DNA from: Pseudomonas syringae
GTDB lineage: Bacteria > Pseudomonadota > Gammaproteobacteria > Pseudomonadales > Pseudomonadaceae
NCBI RefSeq assembly: GCF_001698815.1
Contig: NZ_LGSI01000032.1
Span: forward strand, 94,115-158,114
DNA length: 64,000 nt
Direction: 5' to 3'
Shown: one piece after another, positions 38,112-47,663 of the stretch
How the letters are laid out: each line of letters begins with the position of its first letter
Numbering within the stretch: position 1 is the first letter of the stretch
Position numbers and translations under genes: made by a program
Notes under the pieces: generated by a model
Database searches by the model: none
Seen by the model: the letters and a program-made list of their open reading frames with translations, nothing else
What the model was told of the DNA's origin: nothing

Positions 38112-38144
38112 ACAAAAAACCCGGCAGAGATGCCGGGTTTTTTG
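38112..38144 (+). terminator. Rho-independent terminator of ilvD
   Basis: CCCGGCA / TGCCGGG stem flanked by A6 and T6, 16 bases after the ilvD stop. Confidence 0.9.
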
Positions 38145-38171
38145 TGGGGTAGCGGGGTCGGCACAGCCCCC

Positions 38172-38260
38172 GTAGGAGCGGCTTCAGCCGCGAGCAGCGT
38201 TCGCCGCCAAGATGTGCACGGATGCAAAGGACGGCCCTCCCGGCTAAAGCCGGTCCTACA
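38172..38260. repeat. REP-type inverted pair, GTAGGAGCGGCTTCAGCCGC family
   Basis: The arms are GTAGGAGCGGCTTCAGCCGC and CGGCTAAAGCCGGTCCTACA, with about 50 bases between. Same family as 16218, 43713 and the inner element at 54561. Between convergent ilvD and pchP. Confidence 0.88.
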
Positions 38261-38311
38261 GCGCGGAATCAGCGCGGAATCGGTGAGATCGCGCAAATCC
38301 CGGCAGGCTCC

Positions 38312-39367
38312 TTACTGGATGTCCTCCGGCTTGACGATCACCCAGTTCTTGTCCGCTGTCACCGCCAGGCCTTCTTTGGCCTGAGCTGCTGCGTGCTTGG
38401 CCATCATGCCGTTGAGCTGGGTCATGTACTTGTCTTTGCGGTTGATCCACAGATGCACGCCGCCCTTGGCCACGTCCACGTCGTGGAACAGCATGTAGCC
38501 ATCGCTGGTTGGCGTATCGCCGCCCACCAGAACCGGTTTCTTCCATTCGTCGATGTAGGTCAGGATTGCCGCATGTTTGCCAGCCATCCAGGTCGCTGGC
38601 GTCCACAGATAAGGGGTGAGTTCCAGGCCGAGGTTGGCCTTCTCGTCATATTTGCCGGCGGTGATCTGCTTGCGCGCAGTGGTCAGTTCGCCAGTCTTGC
38701 GATCCTTGAGCAGGGTGGTTACGCCAATGACGTTTTGCGGTTTGACGTTGTAGCCATACTTCGGATCGGCCGCGACCATGCGCACCAGCTCTTCGGAAGC
38801 GGCGGTCATCACATAGACCTCAATGCCGTTTTCCATCAGCTTGTTGTACAGCTCTTTCTGGCCGGTGAAGATCCGGGGCGGTTCGACGTCGAGTTTCTTG
38901 ACCACATCGCCGTCGTAATAGGTCGCCGGCACCGGTTTGCCCGAAGCCATCAGCTCGTCGACGTAGCCTTTGAGTTCCTTGAGGGTGAAGCCGGAAAACA
39001 CTTGCGCGACCCACGGATAGCAGACCATGTCGTCCACTTCGCACAGGCGATAGTAATAACTGAACAGGCTTTCCTTGTGGTCGGCGGTGTCCTTGAACGG
39101 CATCAGCTTGAGGGAGGGATCCAGGCTTTCGCGGGTGATCAGGCCTTTGTTTTCCATGAACGGCAGCAGCGATTCTTCGAGGTCGAAGCGGTAGCTGGTG
39201 TTGTCCATGTCGAACACCGCGTAATTGCCCTTGTTGGCGTTCGCCGTGATCATGGCGTTGAGCGCCTTGGCGGCAGGCTCGGGCCAGTGCGTCAATTCGG
39301 TGGCCAGCGCCTGCCCGGCAAGACCCAGGCACAGCGCGACAGCGAGTAGTTTTGGCGCGAATTTCAT
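38312..39367 (-). CDS. pchP: Phosphorylcholine phosphatase (HAD family, periplasmic)
   Basis: A 351-residue secreted HAD hydrolase. The signal peptide is MKFAPKLLAVALCLGLAGQA. Motif I is DMDNTSYRF near 53, motif II is MTAASEE near 188, and the Lys and motif III region is VGGDTPTSDGYM near 283. These fit P. aeruginosa PchP, which releases choline from phosphorylcholine and helps use host or plant phospholipids. A choline transporter is encoded at 54.7-56.7 kb. The product is periplasmic. Confidence 0.9.
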   Translation of the reverse strand: MKFAPKLLAVALCLGLAGQALATELTHWPEPAAKALNAMITANANKGNYAVFDMDNTSYRFDLEESLLPFMENKGLITRESLDPSLKLMPFKDTADHKESLFSYYYRLCEVDDMVCYPWVAQVFSGFTLKELKGYVDELMASGKPVPATYYDGDVVKKLDVEPPRIFTGQKELYNKLMENGIEVYVMTAASEELVRMVAADPKYGYNVKPQNVIGVTTLLKDRKTGELTTARKQITAGKYDEKANLGLELTPYLWTPATWMAGKHAAILTYIDEWKKPVLVGGDTPTSDGYMLFHDVDVAKGGVHLWINRKDKYMTQLNGMMAKHAAAQAKEGLAVTADKNWVIVKPEDIQ

Positions 39368-39688
39368 AATGGTTTCCCCCCCCGGATATTTAGAGGTTCG
39401 ACCGTAGCAAATTGCCGTTACTGTTTGAGTGCGTCAGCGACCGCGCGCGTTCCGAGGGCGTCATGTCGGGAACGATTCACGACGGGATTCGCCGATTGCG
39501 ACATTTTTGTGACCGTAGCAGCGACTTGTTCGCGAGGTTTTTTTGCGGGTTACGCGGGACTGACACCGAACATAGCGTAGGAGGGGACTTGTCCCCGAAG
39601 GCGGTGGATCAGGCGGTGTCAATTTTCCGGATTTTCGTTGTAAGGACCATCGCATTCGGGGACAAGTCCCCTCCTACAGGTGTCCGAT
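39368..39688. other. Intergenic region pchP-folA with REP pair
   Basis: These 321 bases contain the pchP upstream region (its promoter was not identified) and a long REP-type pair near folA. No gene was seen. Confidence 0.6.
39577..39677. repeat. REP-type inverted pair, GTAGGAGGGGACTTGTCCCC family
   Basis: Nearly perfect arms GTAGGAGGGGACTTGTCCCC and GGGGACAAGTCCCCTCCTAC are separated by about 60 bases. A family not seen elsewhere in the window except for the degenerate pair at 5042. Confidence 0.88.
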
Positions 39689-40201
39689 TCACCTGCGTTG
39701 CCACACCTCAAAGGTGTACGCCGGCTTGCCATCCAGCGCTGGATTCAACACCTCTGATACCAAAACCCACTGAGCCGGATCAACCTCTGGAAACCACGCA
39801 TCGCCCTCAGGGCTCAGTGCCACGCGGGTCAGGTACAGCCGATCAGCTTGCGGCAAGCCTTGAGCATACAGCTGCGCGCCGCCAATCAGCATGACTTCAT
39901 CGACGCCCTGCTCCCGCGCCCATGCTTGGGCACGAGTAACGGCGGACTCCAGCGAGGTGAAGACTTCGGCACCTTCCAGTTGCAAATCCGTCTGGCGAGT
40001 CACCACCAGATTCAAGCGACCGGGCAGCGGTCGACCCAACGAATCCCAGGTCTTGCGGCCCATGATGATCGGCTTGCCGAGAGTGGTCGCCTTGAAATAC
40101 TTGAAGTCCCCCGGCAAATGCCAGGGCATGGAATTGTCGACGCCAATCACTTGGTTTTCACCAAGAGCGGCAATCAGGCTGAGGGGCAGTTGAGTTTTCA
40201 T
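39689..40201 (-). CDS. folA: Dihydrofolate reductase
   Basis: A 170-residue enzyme reducing dihydrofolate with NADPH; target of trimethoprim. The start is MKTQLPLSLIAALGENQVIG; the open upstream extension is not family-like. Landmarks are MPWHLPGDFKYFKATT near 24 with catalytic Asp, GKPIIMGRKTWDSLGRPLPG near 45, and MLIGGAQLY near 103. It diverges from the DUF2868 gene. Confidence 0.97.
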   Translation of the reverse strand: MKTQLPLSLIAALGENQVIGVDNSMPWHLPGDFKYFKATTLGKPIIMGRKTWDSLGRPLPGRLNLVVTRQTDLQLEGAEVFTSLESAVTRAQAWAREQGVDEVMLIGGAQLYAQGLPQADRLYLTRVALSPEGDAWFPEVDPAQWVLVSEVLNPALDGKPAYTFEVWQRR

Positions 40202-40307
40202 GGCGGCGAGAATAGCAGAGCACGGCAGTGAATTCGTACCGTGCTTTTCGCTCGAATGCACGACGCAGAGGTTATGCTCATCCCTGACTTTACCAACGAG
40301 ACGCCGT

Positions 40308-41687
40308 GTGACTGCTCTGACCCCACTCGATAACCTCTGGCTGACCGAAGCCGTGCGTCTGCGCGAACAACAGGCCGGTCAACTCGACGACCTTGAAGCC
40401 AACCGCCGCGCCCGCGCTCAAGCGGGCGACCTGCCGAGCCGCATTGTGCATCGTGCCCTGTGGCTGGCCGAGCGCGATGGCATGCTCGAAGCACTGCGCC
40501 GCTGGAAACAAGGCGCGCGGCTGGCGTTTATTGCGCTGGCGATTCTGGCGGTCATCAGCGGCGCCGGACTGGCCTTCGCGGCCATGGGCGACGGGCAGAA
40601 GCCGGTCAATGTGTTCTGGGCGCTGGGCAGCTTGCTCGGGCTGAACCTGATTCTGCTGATCAGCTGGGCCTTGGGCCTGGCCTTCGCCGGGGGAAGCACA
40701 GCCAGCCTCGGGCGCTTGTGGCTGTGGTTGAGTGAAAAGCTCGCCCGCGATGCCCAGGCCGCGCAACTGGCACCGGCCCTGATTCTGCTGCTGCAACGCC
40801 GACGCCTGAATCGCTGGGCCTTAGGTGCGCTGGTGCATGGCTTATGGCTGCTGGCATTGGTCAGCGCGCTGGTGTTGCTGTTGATGCTGATGGCGACGCG
40901 GCGCTACGGCTTCGTCTGGGAAACCACGATTCTGGGCAGCGACACCTTTGTCAGCCTGACGCAAACCCTCGGCACGCTTCCGGCAATGCTGGGGTTCAGC
41001 GTGCCGAGCGAAACCATGATCCGCGCCAGCGGCGACAGCGCATTGGTGGTCGAGTCCGCAAGGCAAGCCTGGGCCGCATGGCTAGTGGGCGTTTTGCTGG
41101 TCTACGGTATCGTGCCTCGTTTGATCCTGGCGCTGGTTTGCTTGTCGCTGTGGAAACGCGGTCGCGCGGCGTTGAGCCTGGACCTGAGCCTGCCCGGTTA
41201 CAGCGAGCTGCGCGAACGCCTCATGCCCAGCAGCGAACGGCTTGGCGTCAGTGATGCCGCGCCAGAATTGTTGCCGCAGATTGCCCCGCAGCACGGCAGC
41301 CAGAACAGTGAAGGCGCGTTGCTGGTCGCCATCGAACTGGATGACGATCAGCCATGGCCGCCCGCGCTGCCGGCAACTGTTGCAGATGCCGGGATTCTCG
41401 ACAGTCGCGAGTCCCGACAAAAACTGCTCGACCAGCTGACGCGCTTTCCTCCGGCGCGATTGGTCATTGCCTGCGACCCACGACGCTCGCCAGACCGTGG
41501 CAGCCTGGCGCTGATCGCCGAGCTGGCGCGCTGCGCCGGGAGCACCCGAGTATGGCTGCTCGCCGCGCCTGCGGGTCAGAATCTGGATGCAGACCGGGTC
41601 AGCGATTGGCATGCCGGGCTGCAACAGCTGGAGCTGAAGTGGACCGAAACTGCGCCGCTTAACTGGCTGGAGACGGGTGATGAGTAA
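40308..41687 (+). CDS. DUF2868 membrane protein, partner of the following GTPase
   Basis: A 459-residue inner-membrane protein. GTG 40308 (VTALTPLDNLWLTEAVRLREQ) is the likely start. About four helices are visible: LAFIALAILAVISGAGLAF near 67, VFWALGSLLGLNLILLISWALGL near 95, LVHGLWLLALVSALVLLLMLMA near 175, and AWLVGVLLVYGIVPRLILALVCL near 255. A soluble C-terminal domain follows. DUF2868 is uncharacterised. The stop overlaps the start of the GTPase gene, so the two are translated together and probably form one membrane GTPase system. Confidence 0.85.
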   Translation: MTALTPLDNLWLTEAVRLREQQAGQLDDLEANRRARAQAGDLPSRIVHRALWLAERDGMLEALRRWKQGARLAFIALAILAVISGAGLAFAAMGDGQKPVNVFWALGSLLGLNLILLISWALGLAFAGGSTASLGRLWLWLSEKLARDAQAAQLAPALILLLQRRRLNRWALGALVHGLWLLALVSALVLLLMLMATRRYGFVWETTILGSDTFVSLTQTLGTLPAMLGFSVPSETMIRASGDSALVVESARQAWAAWLVGVLLVYGIVPRLILALVCLSLWKRGRAALSLDLSLPGYSELRERLMPSSERLGVSDAAPELLPQIAPQHGSQNSEGALLVAIELDDDQPWPPALPATVADAGILDSRESRQKLLDQLTRFPPARLVIACDPRRSPDRGSLALIAELARCAGSTRVWLLAAPAGQNLDADRVSDWHAGLQQLELKWTETAPLNWLETGDE

Positions 41688-43095
41688 GACCGAGAAGATT
41701 CGCCCACTAAAACTCGCCGTCGTCGGCCACACCAATGTCGGCAAGACCTCGTTGCTGCGCACACTCACCCGCGACGTCGGCTTTGGTGAAGTCTCCCATC
41801 GGCCCAGCACCACCCGCCATGTGGAAGGCGCGCGGTTGTCGGTGGATGGCGAGGCTTTGCTGGAGCTGTACGACACGCCCGGTCTGGAAGACGCCATCGC
41901 GCTGCTGGATTATCTGGAGCGCCTGGATCGTCCCGGCGAGCGGCTTGATGGCCCGGCGCGGCTGGCGCGGTTTCTTGAGGGCAGCGAGGCGCGGCAGCGT
42001 TTCGAGCAGGAAGCCAAAGTCTTGCGCCAACTGCTGGCGTCGGATGCCGGGTTGTATGTGATCGATGCTCGCGAGCCGGTGCTGGCGAAATACCGTGACG
42101 AACTGTCGGTGCTGGCCAGTTGCGGCAAGCCGCTGTTGCCGGTGTTGAATTTCGTCAGCAGCGCCGACCATCGCGAACCGGCCTGGCGTGAAGCCCTGGC
42201 GCGGCTTGGCCTGCATGCGCTGGTACGTTTCGACAGCGTCGCGCCACCGGAAGATGGCGAGCGGCGCCTGTATGAAAGCCTCGCACTGCTGCTGGAGAAT
42301 TCACGCGGCCAGTTGGAGCGCCTGATCCTGGATCAGGAAGCCCAGCGCGAAACCCGACGCCAGAGCGCGGCGCGGTTGATTGCCGAGCTGCTGATCGACT
42401 GCGCAGCATGCCGACGCAGCGTGTCGACCGAATCCGGCCAGGAGCAACTGGCCATTGATGAACTGCGCAAGGCGGTGCGTCAGCGGGAACAGCGTTGTGT
42501 CGAGGCGCTGCTCAAGCTGTATGCGTTTCGCACGCAGGACGCGGCGGCCAGTGATCTGCCGCTGCTGGATGGTCGCTGGGGCGATGATTTGTTCAACCCG
42601 GAAACCCTCAAGCAACTGGGCGTGCGGGTCGGTGGCGGTATTGCGGCGGGCGCGGCGGCTGGAGCGGGCGTTGATCTGCTGGTGGGCGGCATCACCCTGG
42701 GCGCGGCGGCGTTGGTCGGGGCGATTGCCGGCGGCGCATTGCAGACCGCCCGCAGTTACGGCGGCCGCTTGCTGGGCAAGATCAAGGGCCAGCGCGAACT
42801 GACCGTCGATGACGCGGTGTTGCGCTTGCTGGCGTTGCGTCAGCGTCACCTGCTGCAAGCCCTCGGCGCACGAGGTCATGCGGCGATGGAAAGCATCAAG
42901 CTGACCACGCCGCAGGACATGACCTGGCGCGAAGGCAAACTCCCCGAAGCCTTGCACAAGGCGCGCGCGCACCCGCAATGGTCGTCGCTCAATCCGGGGG
43001 CCAGGCTGAGCCAGGCTGAACGGCAGGAGCAGATCGAAAGTCTCACGCAAACCCTGTTGGAGCGAGGCTTGCCCGCGAATCAGTCAACGCGGTGA
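41680..43095 (+). CDS. GTPase with DUF3482 domain
   Basis: A 471-residue protein. The N-terminal G domain has G1 GHTNVGKTSLLRTL near 17, a switch Thr, G3 YDTPGLED near 65 and a G4-like VLNFVS near 150. Residues about 315-360 are a glycine/alanine zipper (GGGIAAGAAAGAGVDLLVGG...) that could insert in membrane. The start ATG 41680 overlaps the DUF2868 gene by eight bases. The last ~13 residues (LLERGLPANQSTR) are encoded by the left arm of a REP element, so the original stop was probably lost or replaced. Function unknown. Confidence 0.88.
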   Translation: MSKTEKIRPLKLAVVGHTNVGKTSLLRTLTRDVGFGEVSHRPSTTRHVEGARLSVDGEALLELYDTPGLEDAIALLDYLERLDRPGERLDGPARLARFLEGSEARQRFEQEAKVLRQLLASDAGLYVIDAREPVLAKYRDELSVLASCGKPLLPVLNFVSSADHREPAWREALARLGLHALVRFDSVAPPEDGERRLYESLALLLENSRGQLERLILDQEAQRETRRQSAARLIAELLIDCAACRRSVSTESGQEQLAIDELRKAVRQREQRCVEALLKLYAFRTQDAAASDLPLLDGRWGDDLFNPETLKQLGVRVGGGIAAGAAAGAGVDLLVGGITLGAAALVGAIAGGALQTARSYGGRLLGKIKGQRELTVDDAVLRLLALRQRHLLQALGARGHAAMESIKLTTPQDMTWREGKLPEALHKARAHPQWSSLNPGARLSQAERQEQIESLTQTLLERGLPANQSTR

Positions 43096-43144
43096 GACAG
43101 ACAAACCGCGTTATCGTTCTTCGCGGGCAAGCCTCGCTCCCACA
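43055..43144. repeat. REP-type inverted pair overlapping the end of the GTPase gene
   Basis: TGTTGGAGCGAGGCTTGCCC and GGGCAAGCCTCGCTCCCACA arms. The left arm and part of the loop lie inside the open reading frame of the GTPase, which stops at 43095. Confidence 0.9.
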
Positions 43145-43243
43145 AAATCAAGTGCCCGGCAGTCGTATTCGTCATTTTTAATTACTCGATTATCCCGGAC
43201 ACCGGTATCATCCCGCGCCCGATACACCCGGAACCGTATTCAC

Positions 43244-43699
43244 ATGAAGCCCACCTTGATCGCCGCCGCAGAACTCGACCGTATCGATACCTGGGCCAAA
43301 TACTCCAGCCATATGTGCGGGGGCTGTATTTCCAGCTGCTGCACGCTGCCTGTTGAAGTGAAGATCAAGGATTTGATCCGCATCGGCATCGTCGATGAAT
43401 TCGAGCGCGGGGAGCCGGCCAAGAACATCGCCAAGCGTTTGCAGAAGGAAGGCATCGTCGAGCGCTACAACCAGAAGTCCGAGATCTTCACGTTGCAGCG
43501 CATGAGCAACAACGACTGCCTGTACCTGGATCGCAAGAGCCGCCTGTGCACGATCTACGAGAAACGCCCGGACACCTGCCGCAACCACCCCAAGGTCGGC
43601 CCGCGTCCCGGCTATTGCGCCTACAAGCCCAAGGATCTGGTCCGTCAGGACACCGGCACGCTGAAGAACAACACCAGCACGCCGTTTCCGAAGTTCTAA
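43244..43699 (+). CDS. YkgJ-family cysteine cluster protein
   Basis: A 151-residue protein with the CxxCxxxCC cluster CGGCISSCC near 26-34 and a second set CLYLDRKSRLCTIYEKRPDTC near 92-112. This Cys pattern defines the YkgJ (CxxCxxCC) family, thought to bind zinc or an iron-sulfur cluster. The rest is basic and soluble. Function unknown. It is followed by a REP pair and a terminator. Confidence 0.9.
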   Translation: MKPTLIAAAELDRIDTWAKYSSHMCGGCISSCCTLPVEVKIKDLIRIGIVDEFERGEPAKNIAKRLQKEGIVERYNQKSEIFTLQRMSNNDCLYLDRKSRLCTIYEKRPDTCRNHPKVGPRPGYCAYKPKDLVRQDTGTLKNNTSTPFPKF

Positions 43700-43712
43700 G
43701 TAACATTCATTC

Positions 43713-43802
43713 TGTAGGACCGGCTTCAGCCGGGAGGGCGGTCTACCTGGGACAAATTTGTTCCGAGCCGACTAGCGCCCTCCCGGCTAAAGCCGGTCCT
43801 AC
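43713..43802. repeat. REP-type inverted pair, TGTAGGACCGGCTTCAGCCGG family
   Basis: The arms are TGTAGGACCGGCTTCAGCCG and CGGCTAAAGCCGGTCCTACG, with about 50 bases between. Between YkgJ and the terminator shared with typA. Confidence 0.88.
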
Positions 43803-43851
43803 GATGCCCGCCCTTTTTGCGGGTTGAAGTTACTCAATGACCACACAAACA

Positions 43852-43885
43852 AAAACGCCCCCGACCTTGCGGTCGGGGGCGTTTT
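43852..43885. terminator. Bidirectional terminator between YkgJ gene and typA
   Basis: AAAACGCCCCCGACC / GGTCGGGGGCGTTTT, a 15-pair stem with a TTGC loop, usable from both sides of the convergent genes. Confidence 0.92.
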
Positions 43886-43909
43886 GTTTTTAGCCGACTA
43901 ACTGATTAA

Positions 43910-45730
43910 TCAGTTGCCGCTTTTCTTGGCAGCGCGGGTACGCTCGCTTTCGCCAAGAATTTTCTTACGCAGGCGGATCGACTTTGGAGTCACTTCGCAG
44001 AGTTCGTCTTCTTGAACGAATTCCAGCGCTTGTTCCAGAGTGAAACGGATAGGCGGAACCAGAGCGATGGTTTCGTCTTTACCGGAAGCACGCATGTTGT
44101 CGAGCTTCTTGCCTTTGGTTGGGTTTACACCCAGGTCGTTGTCGCGGCTGTTGATGCCGACGATTTGACCTTCGTACACGTCTTCGCCGTGGCCCAGGAA
44201 CAGCTTGCCACGTGCCTGCAGGGTTTCCAGCGAGTAAGTCAGAGCCTTACCGGTAGCAACCGAAACCAGAACGCCGTTCTGACGGCCGGACATGTCGCCG
44301 GACTTCATTACGTCGTAACGGTCGAAGATGCTGGTCAGGATGCCGGCACCGGACGTCAGGGTCAGGAACTCGTTACGGAAACCGATCAAGCCACGAGCCG
44401 GGATGTTGTACTCAAGGCGAACACGCCCTTTGCCATCCGGAACCATGTTGGTCAGGTCGCCTTTACGGATACCGATCTGTTCCATGATCGCGCCCTGGGA
44501 CTCTTCCGGCAGGTCGATGGTGACGTTTTCGTACGGTTCGTGCTTGACGCCGTCAACGATGCGGATGATCACTTCAGGACGACCAACGCCCATTTCGAAG
44601 CCTTCACGACGCATGGTTTCGATCAGTACCGAGAGGTGCAACTCGCCACGGCCGGAAACCTTGAACTTGTCAGCGGTGTCGCCTTCTTCAACGCGCAGAG
44701 CAACGTTGAACAGCAGCTCTTTGTCCAGACGTTCCTTGATGTTACGGCTGGTGACGAACTTGCCTTCTTTACCGCAGAAAGGCGAATCGTTTACCTGGAA
44801 GGTCATGGAAACGGTTGGTTCGTCAACGGTCAGCGGCTTCATCGCTTCGACGTTCAGTGGGTCGCACAGAGTGTCGGAGATGAACAGCTGGTCGAAGCCG
44901 CTGATGCAGACGATGTCGCCGGCAGCTGCTTCTTCAACGTCGATGCGGTGCAGACCGTGGTGACCCATCAGTTTCAGGATACGGCCGTTGCGGCGTTTGC
45001 CGTCAGCGTCGATCGCTACAACCTGGGTGTTCGGCTTGACCTTGCCGCGAGCGATACGGCCAACGCCGATGACGCCCAGGAAGCTGTTGTAGTCCAGTGC
45101 CGAGATTTGCATCTGGAACGGACCTTCACGGTCAACCTTTGGAGCAGGAACGTGGTCAACAATCGCCTGGTACAGCGGGGTCATGTCTTCCGCCATGGCG
45201 GTGTGTTCCAGACCGGCAATACCGTTCAGCGCGGACGCGTAAACGACTTGGAAGTCCAGCTGTTCTTCGGTAGCACCCAGGTTGTCGAACAGGTCGAAGA
45301 TCTGATCCAGAACCCAGTCCGGACGCGCGCCTGGACGGTCAACCTTGTTGATGACCACGATTGGACGCAGGCCGGCTTCGAAAGCCTTCTTGGTCACGAA
45401 ACGGGTTTGCGGCATAGGGCCGTCTTGAGCGTCAACCAGCAGCAGAACGGAGTCAACCATCGACATCACACGCTCTACTTCACCGCCGAAGTCGGCGTGG
45501 CCCGGGGTATCCACGATGTTGATGTGGTAACCGTTCCAGTTGATAGCGGTGTTTTTCGCCAGAATGGTAATACCGCGTTCTTTCTCCTGGTCGTTGGAGT
45601 CCATCACGCGTTCGTCGTTGAGCTCACCGCGTTCCAGGGTGCCGGATTGACGCAAGAGTTTGTCTACCAGGGTGGTTTTACCATGGTCAACGTGAGCAAT
45701 GATGGCGATGTTGCGTAGATTTTCGATCAC
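43910..45730 (-). CDS. typA: Translational GTPase TypA/BipA
   Basis: A 606-residue ribosome-binding GTPase of normal length. G1 is [15 protein letters not shown] near 11, G2 ERGITI near 50, G3 [15 protein letters not shown] near 73, G4 NKVD near 127. EF-G-like domains II, III and V and the TypA-specific C-terminal domain (ending in a Lys/Arg-rich tail) follow. It supports ribosome assembly and growth under stress and cold. Confidence 0.98.
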   Translation of the reverse strand: MIENLRNIAIIAHVDHGKTTLVDKLLRQSGTLERGELNDERVMDSNDQEKERGITILAKNTAINWNGYHINIVDTPGHADFGGEVERVMSMVDSVLLLVDAQDGPMPQTRFVTKKAFEAGLRPIVVINKVDRPGARPDWVLDQIFDLFDNLGATEEQLDFQVVYASALNGIAGLEHTAMAEDMTPLYQAIVDHVPAPKVDREGPFQMQISALDYNSFLGVIGVGRIARGKVKPNTQVVAIDADGKRRNGRILKLMGHHGLHRIDVEEAAAGDIVCISGFDQLFISDTLCDPLNVEAMKPLTVDEPTVSMTFQVNDSPFCGKEGKFVTSRNIKERLDKELLFNVALRVEEGDTADKFKVSGRGELHLSVLIETMRREGFEMGVGRPEVIIRIVDGVKHEPYENVTIDLPEESQGAIMEQIGIRKGDLTNMVPDGKGRVRLEYNIPARGLIGFRNEFLTLTSGAGILTSIFDRYDVMKSGDMSGRQNGVLVSVATGKALTYSLETLQARGKLFLGHGEDVYEGQIVGINSRDNDLGVNPTKGKKLDNMRASGKDETIALVPPIRFTLEQALEFVQEDELCEVTPKSIRLRKKILGESERTRAAKKSGN

Positions 45731-45875
45731 TTGTGTATCTCGATCAGAGGATTCGGTCAGCTGAATAAATCTAGACAGCTATTTATAACGTTAGAGTCGG
45801 CCAAAAGCCGTTACGGCTAGACGACTGGCGTCGGGGGGCCGGTGACGCAAGCCACAGGCAAACAGCCCCGGGCAC

Positions 45876-47330
45876 TTAGCTCGGTCGATAAACGCGCACA
45901 TTGGCATGCCCCTCACTGAGCAAATGATGAGCATGCAGGCGACTCATGACGCCTTTGTCGCAATACAACAGGTACTGGCGCGTGTTATCCAGTTCCTTGA
46001 AGCGGCTGTTCAATGCATAGAACGGCAGCGCCTGTATTTCAATGCCAGACAATTGCAGCGGCTGGTCTTCTTGGGCATCCGGATGACGGATGTCGATGAC
46101 GACCTGACCTGCCAGCGCTTGACTGACTTCCTCTATCTCGATGCTGCGGCTCAAATCGTCGATTACCCGATCGATCGAGACCAGCTTGGCATTCTCCAGC
46201 GCTCGCTCGAGAATCGCCATGTCGAACTGTTGTTCTTCGTACTCAACGCGGTTGCGCTTGGCGTTGGTCTTGGGGTTGATCGAAATCACCCCGCAATACT
46301 CAGGCATGTGCTTGGCGAAATCGGCAGTGCCAATTTCAACCGCCTGATCGACGATGTCCTGCTTGTGGCTGGTGATCAACGGGCGCAAGACCAGCTTGTC
46401 AGTGGCCGCATCGATCAGCGACAGGTTCGGCAGCGTCTGGCTGGCCACCTGGGAAATCGCCTCGCCGGTTACCAGCACGCCGATTTCCAGGCGATCAGCA
46501 ATAGAGGATGCAGCGCGCAACATCATACGCTTCAAAACTACACCCATATGACTGTTATCGACTTTCTGCAGAATTTCTCCGAGAACTTCCTCGAAAGGAA
46601 CGCTGACAAACAGCACTCTTTGCGAGCTGCCGTACTTCTTCCAGATGAAATGCGCGACTTCCATCACGCCCAGTTCGTGGGCACGACCGCCCAGGTTGAA
46701 GAAGCAGAAGTGCGCCATAAGCCCGCGCCGCATGACCTGATAGGCCGCGACCGTCGAATCGAAACCGCCGGACATCAACACCAGGGTCTGTTCGAGCGCG
46801 CCCAGTGGATAGCCGCCGATGCTGTTGTGCTGGCTGTGAATCACAAATAACCGTTGGTCGCGAATTTCCATCCGCACTTCGATTTCCGGCTTTTTCAGGT
46901 CGATTCCGGCAGCACCGCACTCGATGCGCAGCTTGCTGCCGACGTACTTCTCGACGTCCATCGAGCTGAACGAATGTTTGCCGGCACGCTTGCAGCGCAC
47001 GGAAAAAATCTTCCCCGGCAGCAGATCGGCGTAGTGCAGTTTGCACTTGGCCAGGATGTCGTCCATGTCGCCCAGCGGGTATTCAGCCACCTGCAGGAAG
47101 TTGGCGATGCCGGGCATGCAACTGAGGCGCTCAGTCATCTCGTGCAGGGTCTTGGGCTCAGTGATACGCGTCTGAACCTCAAGATTGTCCCACACGCCTC
47201 CCACCACCAGCGCCGGGTCCAGATCACGGAGCACGGTACGGATGTTCTTGGCCAGCTGGCGGATGAATTGCTTGCGCACCGGCCGGCTTTTAATAGTGAT
47301 TTCGGGGAAGACTTTTACGATTAGTTTCAT
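45876..47330 (-). CDS. thiI: tRNA 4-thiouridine sulfurtransferase ThiI with rhodanese domain
   Basis: A 484-residue enzyme. The start is [20 protein letters not shown]; 21 upstream codons are open but not conserved. A ferredoxin-like domain and THUMP domain (residues 1-165) precede the PP-loop domain with [12 protein letters not shown] near 185. A C-terminal rhodanese domain carries the sulfur-bearing Cys in [14 protein letters not shown] near 458. It makes 4-thiouridine in tRNA and supplies sulfur for thiamine thiazole in organisms with the long form. It diverges from glnA. Confidence 0.95.
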   Translation of the reverse strand: MKLIVKVFPEITIKSRPVRKQFIRQLAKNIRTVLRDLDPALVVGGVWDNLEVQTRITEPKTLHEMTERLSCMPGIANFLQVAEYPLGDMDDILAKCKLHYADLLPGKIFSVRCKRAGKHSFSSMDVEKYVGSKLRIECGAAGIDLKKPEIEVRMEIRDQRLFVIHSQHNSIGGYPLGALEQTLVLMSGGFDSTVAAYQVMRRGLMAHFCFFNLGGRAHELGVMEVAHFIWKKYGSSQRVLFVSVPFEEVLGEILQKVDNSHMGVVLKRMMLRAASSIADRLEIGVLVTGEAISQVASQTLPNLSLIDAATDKLVLRPLITSHKQDIVDQAVEIGTADFAKHMPEYCGVISINPKTNAKRNRVEYEEQQFDMAILERALENAKLVSIDRVIDDLSRSIEIEEVSQALAGQVVIDIRHPDAQEDQPLQLSGIEIQALPFYALNSRFKELDNTRQYLLYCDKGVMSRLHAHHLLSEGHANVRVYRPS

Positions 47331-47663
47331 GTAAACAGCGCGCGAGGTGCCAGCCGAAAAAGAGGGGGCGGGATTATAGCGGAAATTGCTCAAGGTTTAA
47401 CCAGTTATCGTGCAACCAATCATCGATGCACCAAAACGGACCTGTCGACTAGTTGTCCGCGTCATTAAGGTGCGCAGGAATTAGTAAAAATCGGTTTTCC
47501 CCCCTATAAAGAGCGTGTTTGACGCAAAAAACCCAACACGGGGCACTGGCATGCAATTTGCTCCCTTGTGAGGCAGGTTGCCTTAGCCGAGTATTCGCGC
47601 CGGCATCACCCAAATTCTAAGGGCCTAAACCATAAAACGGCCCGAAGCCACCCGGAGGACACC
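47331..47663. promoter_or_regulatory. thiI-glnA divergent regulatory region
   Basis: These 333 bases carry the glnA control region: two NtrC-like sites (47427-47443 and 47458-47474) upstream of a sigma-54 promoter at 47547-47562. The first NtrC-like site has a perfect left half TGCACCA and a poor right half; the second is CGCGTCA TTA AGGTGCG. GGAGGA at 47654 is the glnA ribosome site. Confidence 0.65.
47547..47562 (+). promoter_or_regulatory. Sigma-54 promoter of glnA
   Basis: TGGCATGCAATTTGCT matches the -24/-12 pattern TGGCAY-N5-TTGCW with the required 10 bases between GG and GC. It lies about 100 bases before the glnA start, as expected for NtrC-activated glnA. Confidence 0.85.

Noticed and set aside
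44012..45718. 568-codon open frame antisense to typA
   Set aside because: The opposite strand encodes a full-length, motif-complete TypA. The antisense frame is a by-product of high-GC codon use and has no recognisable domain.
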